Shown here: piece by piece, positions 23,904 through 31,756 of the stretch | How the letters are laid out: the number at the start of each line of letters is the position of its first letter | Numbering within the stretch: the first letter of the stretch is position 1 | NCBI GenBank assembly: GCA_045612365.1 | Contig: JAZKYY010000017.1 | Span: 62,001-126,000 of the forward strand | Length of the DNA: 64,000 nucleotides | Direction of reading: 5' to 3' | Source of the DNA: RGIG9608 sp045612365 | GTDB taxonomy: Bacteria > Bacteroidota > Bacteroidia > Bacteroidales > Paludibacteraceae | Translations under genes and position numbers: made by a program | The notes under the pieces: model-generated | The model's database searches: none | Seen by the model: the letters and a program-made list of their open reading frames with translations, nothing else | Told to the model about the DNA's origin: nothing

Positions 23904-25781
23904 ATGACTTTCACTTATGATGTTATTGTAATTGGTGCAGGGCATGCAGGATGCGAAGCAGCTTGTGCAGCAGCAAATATGGGTTCAAAAACATTGCTCA
24001 TAACAATGGACATGAACAAAATTGCACAAATGAGTTGCAACCCTGCAATTGGAGGTATTGCAAAAGGACAAATAGTTCGAGAAATTGATGCCTTAGGAGG
24101 ATATATGGGAATTGTTACCGATATGACTGCAATACAATTCCGAATGCTAAACAGATCGAAAGGCCCGGCAATGTGGAGTCCACGTTCGCAAAGCGACAGA
24201 ATGCAATACATTATAAAATGGAGAGAAGTTCTTGATAAAACTCCAAATTTACATATTTGGCAAGATACTGTTAATCAACTGATTATAAGAAATAATACTG
24301 TTGTTGGTTGTAAAACAATGACAGATGTTGAATTCACTGCAAAAAGCGTTATTCTTACTGTAGGAACATTCCTTAACGGACTAATGCACATAGGAAAAAC
24401 AAAAATTGTAGGAGGAAGAATTTCTGAACCCGCATCCTTTGGAGTTACGGAGCAATTAAAAACATTAGGTTTTACTACTGACAGAATGAAAACAGGAACG
24501 CCAGTTCGGCTTAATGGAAATTCTATTGATTTTTCTAAAATGACCGAACAAATCGGCGAAAATGATTTTCATAAGTTTTCCTACCTAGACTTCAAACCAC
24601 GTCCATTAGAACAACAAAGTTGCTGGATAACTTACACAAATACATCAACACACGATATTCTTAGAAGAGGACTAAAAGATTCTCCACTTTATAATGGACA
24701 AATACAAAGCATTGGACCACGTTATTGCCCAAGTATAGAAACAAAAATTGTAACTTTTTCTGATAAAGAACAACATCAACTCTTTTTAGAACCAGAAGGA
24801 GAAAATACACAAGAATTTTACTTAAATGGATTTTCTTCATCATTACCTATAGAAGTACAATTTGCGGCTCTTAAAACAATTCCTGGACTTGAAAACGTAA
24901 AAATTTATCGTCCAGGTTATGCTATTGAATACGACTTTTTTGATCCTACTCAATTAAAACATACGTTAGAAACAAAGAAAATTAAAAATTTGTTTTTTGC
25001 TGGACAGATAAACGGAACTACAGGTTATGAAGAAGCAGCAGGGCAGGGACTGATAGCAGGTATAAATGCACACCTAAGTTGCAATGGAGATTCGGAATTT
25101 ATTCTCCAACGCGACGAAGCATATATAGGTGTTTTAATTGACGATTTGGTAACAAAAGGAGTAGATGAACCATACCGAATGTTTACCTCTCGTGCTGAAT
25201 ATAGAATTCTACTTCGTCAGGATGATGCCGATATGCGATTGACCGAAAAATCTTATAAGATTGGTTTAGCTTCAAAAGAACGTTTTTCACTACTTCAAAC
25301 AAAAAAATCAGCAATAGAATCTCTTATAAGTTTTACTAAAGAAACTTCGGTAAAACCGCAAGAAATAAATTCTGTTTTAGAAGCAAATAATTCTACACCT
25401 CTAAAACAATCAAATAAATTATATGATTTAATCCTTCGTCCACAATTAAATATTTCTATTTTAGAAAATATTCTTCCTAATCTAAAAGAAAAAATAGAAG
25501 ATATAAAAGAACCAAGAAAAGAGGAAATTTTAGAAGCTACTGAAATAAAAATTAAATATTCCGGTTACATTGATCGTGAAAAATTGATAGCAGATAAATT
25601 ACAACGCTTAGAAAATATCTCTATCGAAAATAAATTTGATTACGAGAATATTCAATCGCTTTCTACAGAAGCAAGACAAAAGTTAACAAAAATAAACCCT
25701 AAAAATATAGGACAAGCAAGTAGAATTCCAGGAGTTTCACCAAACGACATAAATGTATTATTAGTTTTATTAGGTAGATAA
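23904..25781 (+). CDS. mnmG: tRNA uridine-5-carboxymethylaminomethyl modification enzyme
   Basis: A 625-residue FAD enzyme (formerly GidA) that, with MnmE, modifies the wobble uridine of some tRNAs. FAD-binding GAGHAGCEAA near the N-terminus, then SCNPAIGGIAKGQIVREIDALGG and GTFLNGLMHIG are diagnostic. The C-terminal AxRIPGVSPNDINVLLVLLGR is the MnmE-binding tail. Next to it are the parS site and apt. In many bacteria mnmG lies near the origin of replication. Confidence 0.97.
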   Translation: MTFTYDVIVIGAGHAGCEAACAAANMGSKTLLITMDMNKIAQMSCNPAIGGIAKGQIVREIDALGGYMGIVTDMTAIQFRMLNRSKGPAMWSPRSQSDRMQYIIKWREVLDKTPNLHIWQDTVNQLIIRNNTVVGCKTMTDVEFTAKSVILTVGTFLNGLMHIGKTKIVGGRISEPASFGVTEQLKTLGFTTDRMKTGTPVRLNGNSIDFSKMTEQIGENDFHKFSYLDFKPRPLEQQSCWITYTNTSTHDILRRGLKDSPLYNGQIQSIGPRYCPSIETKIVTFSDKEQHQLFLEPEGENTQEFYLNGFSSSLPIEVQFAALKTIPGLENVKIYRPGYAIEYDFFDPTQLKHTLETKKIKNLFFAGQINGTTGYEEAAGQGLIAGINAHLSCNGDSEFILQRDEAYIGVLIDDLVTKGVDEPYRMFTSRAEYRILLRQDDADMRLTEKSYKIGLASKERFSLLQTKKSAIESLISFTKETSVKPQEINSVLEANNSTPLKQSNKLYDLILRPQLNISILENILPNLKEKIEDIKEPRKEEILEATEIKIKYSGYIDREKLIADKLQRLENISIENKFDYENIQSLSTEARQKLTKINPKNIGQASRIPGVSPNDINVLLVLLGR

Positions 25782-25786
25782 AAAAT

Positions 25787-25802
25787 TGTTCCACGTGGAA
25801 CA
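25787..25802. other. parS centromere site (ParB-binding palindrome)
   Basis: The sequence TGTTCCACGTGGAACA is an exact match to the conserved 16-bp parS pattern TGTTNCACGTGNAACA. With its flanks it forms a perfect 20-bp palindrome from 25785 to 25804. It is 6 bp after the mnmG stop and 18 bp before the apt start, in non-coding DNA. ParB binds parS and spreads to load SMC and segregate the origin region. parA and parB are not in this window. Confidence 0.85.
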
Positions 25803-25820
25803 ATAAAAAACATAAATAAA

Positions 25821-26345
25821 ATGACGATAGAAGAAGTTAAAAAAGAAATTAGAGATGTAATTGATTTTCCTATAAAAGGGATTGTTTTTAAAGATTTGAC
25901 TACAGCATTCAAAAATGCCGATTGTATGAAATTTTTCGAAAACGAAATGTACAATCTCTACAAAGAAAAAGGTATTACTAAAGTAGTAGGAATAGAATCA
26001 CGCGGATTTATTATGGCTCCTATTTTAGGAAATAAACTAGGCGTGGGATTTGTACCAGTACGAAAAAAAGGAAAGCTTCCTGCTGAAACTATAGAGGTAA
26101 GTTACGCTAAAGAGTATGGCGTAGACACTATACAACTCCATAAAGACGCACTTAATGAAAATGACGTAGTGTTACTGCACGACGACTTACTAGCTACTGG
26201 TGGAACTATGAAAGCCGCTTGTGAACTTGTACGTAAGTTTGGTGTGAAGAAAATCTACGTAAACTTCTTAGTAGAACTTGATTTTTTGAAAGGAAGAGAA
26301 GTTTTCGATAGCGACATACAGATTGATTCGCTTATACATTATTAA
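25821..26345 (+). CDS. apt: Adenine phosphoribosyltransferase
   Basis: A 174-residue salvage enzyme converting adenine and PRPP to AMP and pyrophosphate. GIVFKDLTTAF and ESRGFIMAPILG are the N-terminal landmarks; VVLLHDDLLATGGTMKAA is the PRPP-binding loop. Length is standard. It follows mnmG by 39 bp across the parS site, so the two may share transcription unless ParB blocks it. A strong terminator follows. Confidence 0.95.
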   Translation: MTIEEVKKEIRDVIDFPIKGIVFKDLTTAFKNADCMKFFENEMYNLYKEKGITKVVGIESRGFIMAPILGNKLGVGFVPVRKKGKLPAETIEVSYAKEYGVDTIQLHKDALNENDVVLLHDDLLATGGTMKAACELVRKFGVKKIYVNFLVELDFLKGREVFDSDIQIDSLIHY

Positions 26346-26390
26346 AAAATAGCGAAAGCAAAAATGGAATCGGCAAAGATGAAAAAATAA

Positions 26391-26417
26391 AAGAGTGCTT
26401 TTTGGCACTCTTTTTTT
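26391..26417. terminator. Bidirectional terminator between apt and the lipoprotein gene
   Basis: AAGAGTGC-TTTTTG-GCACTCTT forms an 8-bp stem, with a T-run on the plus strand and an AT-rich T-rich tail on the minus strand. It lies between two convergent genes and fits both. Confidence 0.85.
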
Positions 26418-26437
26418 AGTGATATAATGGATGCTCA

Positions 26438-26881
26438 TTAATTTATAGGATTATCTTCTGAAGAAGGAGTATTTCCTTTAATTTCAATGTAATTATATTC
26501 ATCAAGATAAAATACATTCGCAACAAATTTACTATGACGATATAATTCTTCATTGTTATTTCCATAAATAGTTACATTCGATTGGATAGTTAATTTTATA
26601 GCCCTTTCACATGCAGTAAACTCCCTTGAATCTCCTTTTCTTACATTCTCCCACTTATGAATAGCAACACGTTCATTATCGCTATTATATTCAGCAATAT
26701 ACAAATCAGCGTTATGATAAGAGTAATAACGACCCAACTGATTTTTTAAAGCAGTATCCCAATCTACATTAAAACATATAGTATAACTATTTTTCGATGA
26801 ATCTCCAAAAATATCCGAATCATCTTTTTCACACGATTGCAAAAGCAAAAATAAAGGCAATAAAAAAATCAATTTTTTCAT
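26438..26881 (-). CDS. Hypothetical lipoprotein
   Basis: A 147-residue protein with a signal peptide and lipobox LLQSC directly followed by EKDDSD, a charged region typical of surface-exposed lipoproteins in Bacteroidetes. No family is recognised. The body has aromatic strand-like segments (YTICFNVDWDTALKN, YYSYHNADLYIAEYNSD, NVFYLDEYNYIEIKG), suggesting a small beta protein. It is flanked by a shared terminator with apt and, upstream, by the RNA candidate on the same strand. Confidence 0.7.
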   Translation of the reverse strand: MKKLIFLLPLFLLLQSCEKDDSDIFGDSSKNSYTICFNVDWDTALKNQLGRYYSYHNADLYIAEYNSDNERVAIHKWENVRKGDSREFTACERAIKLTIQSNVTIYGNNNEELYRHSKFVANVFYLDEYNYIEIKGNTPSSEDNPIN

Positions 26882-26943
26882 AATAATAAAATTTAAAATT
26901 AAACAAAATATAACTAATAAAAATCTTACTCACATATAAACAT

Positions 26944-27238
26944 AAAAAAAGCGGAGCTGCATTGTTGCTGTTCCGCTATCTAAGGCTCTGGTATTGCCAC
27001 TGTATCCGAACAAGCAACACCGAAGCCCACGCCGATATGAAAAAAGTTACGCTCGAAAAGCACAACTTTACAGAATCATACCACGCAGACATCTTCGTTG
27101 CAATGCGTTGGATACTTCTTTGAATTTACCAGATTCTAGATAGCCAAGCACAAAGCGACAAAAAGACGCCTTTTATTTATGTCTGCCTCTTGCCCACCCA
27201 CATAAAAGGCAAAACCTCCCCAGCGTGAGCAAAATGCA
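26944..27238 (-). ncRNA. Unidentified ~295-nt structured RNA
   Basis: A non-coding stretch with its own -7 box (TATATTTG on the minus strand, 27242-27249) and a strong terminator (AGCGGA...TCCGCT then seven T, 26944-26977). The predicted 5' end, UGCAUUUUGCU (27238-27228), pairs with AGCAACAAUGCA (26969-26958) near the 3' end, giving an 11-bp closing helix with one bulge; CGCU/AGCG extends it inside. A perfect 10-bp hairpin (27044-27068, loop UUUCG) and an 11-bp GCC-hairpin (27168-27210) lie inside. Universal motifs of RNase P RNA and tmRNA are absent. GC content is well above the surrounding AT-rich DNA. Confidence 0.65.
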
Positions 27239-27241
27239 TGG

Positions 27242-27249
27242 CAAATATA
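27242..27249 (-). promoter_or_regulatory. -7 box (TATATTTG) of the RNA candidate at 26944-27238
   Basis: On the minus strand TATATTTG matches TAnnTTTG and TTTTTG lies 15 bases upstream. The transcript start falls where the closing helix of the RNA begins. Confidence 0.6.
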
Positions 27250-27747
27250 CGATTTTTTTTATTTCAAAAATTTACGGATAAAAAATTGTTTTCTAAAAGT
27301 TGTTCCATCTTATCAAAATAAACAACAATTAATAATATATATTCTTTTTTATATAAAATTAAATGATGATTATAATAGGTTGTTGAAATTATTGATAACT
27401 TTTAGGTAAAAATATTGCATATTTATTTTTATTGTACCAAAAGGTACTTTATTAACCTTTTTTATATTATTAAATAATTGAAATTTAATAAATTATATAG
27501 TTTATCAACATACTGTTGAAACTAATTTATGTTTGATAATATTTATATATATTTTACTATTTTTTTGAGTAAAAATTGTTGATTTTATCGAATTAAAAAT
27601 AAAATAAAAAATAATGATTTATATAAAAAATAGTTTAATGAATTTTGAGTTGAATAATGCAACAGAAAAATATTATTATTTGTTTTTTAATTTTAACAAG
27701 TTATCAACAGTTTTGTGAATAACTAACCTTCACAAGAGAAAAAAATG
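27250..27747. other. AT-rich gene-free gap with DnaA-box-like motifs (candidate origin)
   Basis: About 500 bp with almost no G or C and no coding frame. TTATCAACA occurs at 27502-27510 and again at 27701-27709, with weaker relatives (TTATCAAAA at 27310, reverse-strand TGTTGATTT at 27577, TGTTGAAAT at 27380). DnaA boxes in other bacteria are TTATNCACA-like, and TTATCAACA is a one-base variant. The gap is 1.5 kb from parS and 3.4 kb from mnmG. It could be the origin, or simply an AT-rich spacer. Confidence 0.35.
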
Positions 27748-27755
27748 TAATTTTG
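27748..27755 (+). promoter_or_regulatory. -7 box (TAATTTTG) for dtd-mazG-deoC
   Basis: TAATTTTG matches the consensus and lies 16 bp before the dtd ATG, predicting a ~13-base leader. Confidence 0.6.
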
Positions 27756-27771
27756 TAAAAAATGTAATATT

Positions 27772-28224
27772 ATGCGTGTTGTTATTCAACGAGTTAAAAA
27801 TGCTGCTGTTTCAGTCGAAGGTAAGCAAATTTCTTCTATTGAAAGAGGTTTTTTAGTTCTTCTTGGGATAGAAGATTTGGATACAGATGAAGATATAAAT
27901 TGGTTGACTCAAAAAATTGTAAATCTCCGTGTTTTCAACGACGAAAATGGCGTGATGAATAAGTCAATAATTGAATCGGATGGAGAAATTTTACTTGTGA
28001 GTCAGTTTACACTGTTTGCTTCTACGAAAAAAGGAAACCGCCCTTCTTACATTAGAGCTTCTAAACCAGATTTTGCTATTCCTATGTACGAGAATTTTTG
28101 TGTTAAACTCTTTTCCTTATTTGGAAAAGAAATAAAAACTGGTATTTTTGGTGCAGATATGCAGATTTCTTTAGTAAATGATGGTCCAGTTACAATAATG
28201 ATCGATACAAAAAATAAGGAATAA
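27772..28224 (+). CDS. dtd: D-aminoacyl-tRNA deacylase
   Basis: A 150-residue enzyme that removes D-amino acids mis-attached to tRNA. Motifs SQFTLFA and NDGPVTIMID carry the catalytic and chiral-selective residues (SQxTLxA and NxGPVT). Standard length. It heads a three-gene run with the MazG-like gene (6 bp gap) and deoC (7 bp gap). Confidence 0.96.
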   Translation: MRVVIQRVKNAAVSVEGKQISSIERGFLVLLGIEDLDTDEDINWLTQKIVNLRVFNDENGVMNKSIIESDGEILLVSQFTLFASTKKGNRPSYIRASKPDFAIPMYENFCVKLFSLFGKEIKTGIFGADMQISLVNDGPVTIMIDTKNKE

Positions 28225-28230
28225 GCAATA

Positions 28231-28569
28231 ATGCATAAAAAATTGACTATAGAGGAAGCACAAAAGAAAGTTGATAATTGCATTAAAACTTACGGAGTAC
28301 GTTATTTCAATGAACTTACCAATATGACTATTCTAACTGAAGAAGTTGGTGAGTTGGCAAGAATAATGGCGAGAACTTACGGAGAGCAATCGTTCAAAGA
28401 AACAGACAAGAATAAAAACATTGCGGATGAAATGGCGGATATATTATGGGTTTTGATTTGTATGGCAAACCAAATGAATATTAATCTTTCTGACGCTTTT
28501 ATAAAAAATTTGCAGAAAAAAACAGAACGTGACAATACTAGACATCAAGAAAATAAAAAATTAAAATAG
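28231..28569 (+). CDS. MazG-like nucleotide pyrophosphohydrolase
   Basis: A 112-residue all-alpha hydrolase of the MazG superfamily. The metal-binding EEVGELARIM (E-x2-E type) and DEMADILWVL motifs are both present. These enzymes cleave nucleoside triphosphates to monophosphate and pyrophosphate, cleaning the nucleotide pool. It lies between dtd and deoC in what looks like a nucleotide and tRNA quality-control operon. Confidence 0.9.
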   Translation: MHKKLTIEEAQKKVDNCIKTYGVRYFNELTNMTILTEEVGELARIMARTYGEQSFKETDKNKNIADEMADILWVLICMANQMNINLSDAFIKNLQKKTERDNTRHQENKKLK

Positions 28570-28576
28570 TAATAGA

Positions 28577-29455
28577 ATGAAAGAATTTGAATCACTTTTC
28601 GAGCAATATAATTGCGATATAGACGATAAAATCGTAAAAAAAGAGGTAGAAAAAATTATAAGTGAACATTATGAGGAAAACAATAATGTAGAAGTTTATA
28701 AAAAGTGCTTAAATTTAATTGATTTAACTACTTTGAGTGTAGATGACACTACTGAAAAGGTTAAAAATATGGTAGAAAAAGTGAATAATTTCACAAAAAT
28801 CTATTCGGATATTCCTAATGTGGCAGCCATTTGTGTTTATCCAGCTATGGTAAAAGTAGTTAAGGATAATTTAAAAGAAGAAATTGGAATTGCGGCTGTT
28901 TCGGCAGGTTTTCCTGCATCTCAAACTTTTGTGGAGGTTAAAATAGCTGAAACTGCTTTATCAGTCCATGCAGGAGCATCTGAGATTGATGTAGTTGTTT
29001 CGGTAGGAAAATTTTTAGAAAAAAATTACAACGAAGTTTTTGATGAACTCGAAGAAATAAAATCAGCTTGTGGAGATGCTCATCTAAAAGTCATACTTGA
29101 AACAGGCGCATTGAAAACGGCTGAAAACATTAAAAAAGCATCGGTTTTAGCGATGGAATCAGGCGCTGATTTCATTAAAACCTCAACTGGAAAAATAAAC
29201 GTTTCGGCAACTCTTGAAGCAACCTATGTAATGTGTCAGACTATTAAAGAATGGTATGAAAAAACTGGAGTAATGGTGGGATATAAGCCTGCAGGAGGTA
29301 TTTCTACTACTGAAGAAGCAGTAAAACATTATACGTTAGTAAAGCATATATTAGGAGATAAATGGTTGAATAACAAAATGTTCCGTTTTGGTGCTAGTCG
29401 TTTAGCAAACAATCTTTTAAGTAGAATTTTAGGAAAGGAAGAAATCTATTTTTAG
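28577..29455 (+). CDS. deoC: Deoxyribose-phosphate aldolase
   Basis: A 292-residue class I aldolase that splits 2-deoxyribose-5-phosphate to glyceraldehyde-3-phosphate and acetaldehyde. LIDLTTLS, VCVYP-like AAICVYPAMV and the Schiff-base lysine in FIKTSTGK are visible, with GYKPAGGI near the C-terminus. It has ~60 extra N-terminal residues over the ~220-residue enterobacterial form, as in other Bacteroidetes. It ends two bases before the convergent recO stop. Confidence 0.94.
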   Translation: MKEFESLFEQYNCDIDDKIVKKEVEKIISEHYEENNNVEVYKKCLNLIDLTTLSVDDTTEKVKNMVEKVNNFTKIYSDIPNVAAICVYPAMVKVVKDNLKEEIGIAAVSAGFPASQTFVEVKIAETALSVHAGASEIDVVVSVGKFLEKNYNEVFDELEEIKSACGDAHLKVILETGALKTAENIKKASVLAMESGADFIKTSTGKINVSATLEATYVMCQTIKEWYEKTGVMVGYKPAGGISTTEEAVKHYTLVKHILGDKWLNNKMFRFGASRLANNLLSRILGKEEIYF

Positions 29456-29457
29456 TA

Positions 29458-30165
29458 CTATCTAAAAATTTCTTGCATTATTTGGAGAGATTTTGGAGTT
29501 GGAAAATGTTCCAAATGTAGCTTGTAATAAGTTAAGATATGGTTCAAAATTTCCACACGTTCTTTTCCAGAAAATTGAAAAATAGACATATTTTCATAGT
29601 TCATACGTAGCATTTTGAATAATATTTTGGAATCATTCTTACTTAAAAAATAATTGTGAGTAGGAATCTCTGTACTAAAAACGCCTTCTTGTAAATCAAA
29701 AATGGCGTTTTCTTCATATTTCAAATTAGGTTCAAAACCTAAGAATGTGGTTAAGTGTATCAAAAAGGTCAAATGAAAATTAGCGCAGCTATTTTCAGTA
29801 GCATCTAAGAATAAAAATGATTTTTCTAAAAAATCGTACAAACGGACATCTTCTTCTGATGGTTTAAGAATATGTCCTAAAACCTCCGCTAAAAATAGAG
29901 AAATAAAGTTTTTTTTGTAGTTATAAGGCAAATCTTTATACAGAAAACTTGGAATACCTTCTTTAATGTAAGGCAAGGTATTATTTGATTTTTTTTCAAT
30001 AATTATTTCAACAAACGATAGTGGTTGCAGTAGAGATTTTCTGAATGTTGATTTTTTACTTTTAGTATCATTTACAACGCAAGTTATTCGTCCGTTTTCG
30101 CGCGAATAGAGATGCACCATATATCCTTTTGGATATTTATTGGTGTATAAAACAATTGCTTGCAT
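29458..30165 (-). CDS. recO: DNA repair protein RecO
   Basis: A 235-residue protein. Starts MQAIVLYTNKYPKGYMVHLYSRENG with an N-terminal OB fold, then a helical zinc-binding-like region as in RecO. It helps load RecA on gapped single-stranded DNA in the RecFOR pathway. No CxxC cluster is visible. It begins directly after the stop of nadB, so it is probably co-transcribed with it. Confidence 0.88.
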   Translation of the reverse strand: MQAIVLYTNKYPKGYMVHLYSRENGRITCVVNDTKSKKSTFRKSLLQPLSFVEIIIEKKSNNTLPYIKEGIPSFLYKDLPYNYKKNFISLFLAEVLGHILKPSEEDVRLYDFLEKSFLFLDATENSCANFHLTFLIHLTTFLGFEPNLKYEENAIFDLQEGVFSTEIPTHNYFLSKNDSKILFKMLRMNYENMSIFQFSGKERVEILNHILTYYKLHLEHFPTPKSLQIMQEIFR

Positions 30166-31740
30166 TTAAAAATTGTTTTTTTGAGGATAGTCGATAGTGT
30201 AGTGTAAACCCCGACTTTCTTTTCGCATTGATGCCTGTTTTATGATAAGATAAGCAACGCTAATTATGTTTCTCAATTCGCATATTTCACGTGAAACCAC
30301 AGATCGGTTAAACAGATTTTCGGTTTCTCGGAAAAGAATTTCTAAGCGAGACATAGCTCTTTTTAGTCGTAAATTTGAGCGAACAATGCCAACATACGAA
30401 CTCATAATTTGCTGTACTTCTTTGAAGCTTTGCGTAATGAGAATCATTTCTTCAGGTAAGCGAGTTCCTTCATCGTTCCAATCAGGAATAGACTGATTAA
30501 ATTTTATGTTATCAATTCTTTTTACTGCATTTTTTGCTGCTGCATCTGCATAAACAATGGCTTCGATAAGTGAATTTGAGGCCAATCTGTTGGCTCCGTG
30601 CAATCCAGTACAAGAACATTCTCCAGCTGCATAGAGGCGCGTAATAGAACTTTCGGCATTTTCATTGACAATGATTCCTCCACATAAATAATGTGCCGCA
30701 GGAGCAACAGGAATGTAGTCTTTAGTAATGTCTATACCTAAAGAAAGACATTTTTTGTAAATAGTAGGAAAATGTTCTTTTGTTTCTTCTGCATTTTTGT
30801 GTGTTACATCTAAATAAACGTGTTCTGATCCTGATTTTTTCATTTCAGTATCAATGGCTCTTGCCACAATATCGCGTGGTGCCAGTGAACCTCGCTTATC
30901 ATATTTGTGCATGAATTCTTTTCCAGAAATAGTTCTTAGTTCGGCACCATAGCCACGAATAGCTTCAGTGATAAGAAAAGAAGGACGTTCACCCTGATAA
31001 TAAAGAGCGGTGGGGTGGAATTGAACAAACTCCATATCACGAATAACACCTCTTGCACGATGAACCATTGCAATCCCATCTCCCGTTGCTACTAACGGGT
31101 TTGTAGTCGTTTTATAAACATTTCCAATACCTCCTGTAGCCAAAAGTGTTATTTTGCCTAGAAACGTATCTATTTGCCTATTTTTTTGGTTCAAAGCATA
31201 TACTCCATAACATTCAATATTTGGAGTATGTCTAGTAACAATTTCACCTAAATGGTGTTGAGTAATAATAGCTATGGCAAAATGATGTTCAAAAACATGA
31301 ATATTTGGGTTGTTTTTGATGCATTTAATCAAGCTTTGCTGAATTTCTGCTCCTGTACGATCTTTATGATGTAGAATTATAAATTCAGAATGTCCTCCCT
31401 CACGATGTAAGTCAAAAGTTCCATCTTGACTTTTATCAAAATCTACTCCCCATTCAAGTAGTTGTTGGATTTGTGCAGGAGCATTTTTAACAACTTTTTC
31501 AACTGCACTTAGTTCACAAATACCGTCTCCTGCGATTAAAGTGTCCTGAATATGTTTTTCGTAGTTATCTAAAACAGTATTGGTAACAGACGAAATACCA
31601 CCTTGTGCAAGTGTTGTATTGGTATCGTCGAGTGAGGTTTTACAAAGAATAGCAACACTGCCTTTTTTGGCAACTTTCAAAGCAAAACTCAATCCTGCAA
31701 TACCACTTCCTATTACCAAAAAATCGAATTGCTTTGCCAT
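30166..31740 (-). CDS. nadB: L-aspartate oxidase
   Basis: A 524-residue FAD enzyme that oxidises L-aspartate to iminoaspartate, the first step of de novo NAD synthesis. Visible motifs are GSGIAGLSFALKVA (FAD), LAQGGISSV, DLHREGGHSEFIILHHKDRTG, ATGGIGNVYKTTTNP, VQFHPTALY and YAAGECSCTGLHGANRLASNSL. Standard length. The codons for VSRE near its 3' end also form a parS-like palindrome (30283-30298). recO follows without a gap. Confidence 0.96.
   Translation of the reverse strand: MAKQFDFLVIGSGIAGLSFALKVAKKGSVAILCKTSLDDTNTTLAQGGISSVTNTVLDNYEKHIQDTLIAGDGICELSAVEKVVKNAPAQIQQLLEWGVDFDKSQDGTFDLHREGGHSEFIILHHKDRTGAEIQQSLIKCIKNNPNIHVFEHHFAIAIITQHHLGEIVTRHTPNIECYGVYALNQKNRQIDTFLGKITLLATGGIGNVYKTTTNPLVATGDGIAMVHRARGVIRDMEFVQFHPTALYYQGERPSFLITEAIRGYGAELRTISGKEFMHKYDKRGSLAPRDIVARAIDTEMKKSGSEHVYLDVTHKNAEETKEHFPTIYKKCLSLGIDITKDYIPVAPAAHYLCGGIIVNENAESSITRLYAAGECSCTGLHGANRLASNSLIEAIVYADAAAKNAVKRIDNIKFNQSIPDWNDEGTRLPEEMILITQSFKEVQQIMSSYVGIVRSNLRLKRAMSRLEILFRETENLFNRSVVSREICELRNIISVAYLIIKQASMRKESRGLHYTIDYPQKNNF
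30283..30298. other. parS-like site inside nadB
   Basis: TATTTCACGTGAAACC matches TGTTTCACGTGAAACA at 14 of 16 positions, including the central TTTCACGTGAAA (a perfect palindrome). It lies in nadB codons for V-V-S-R-E. It is 4.5 kb from the perfect parS at 25787. Confidence 0.6.
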
Positions 31741-31756
31741 AATTTATTAAGTTTAG

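Noticed and set aside
26944..27238. The RNA candidate as tmRNA or RNase P RNA
   Set aside because: It lacks the GAGGAAAGTCC-type core of RNase P RNA and the tRNA-like ends and reading frame of tmRNA.
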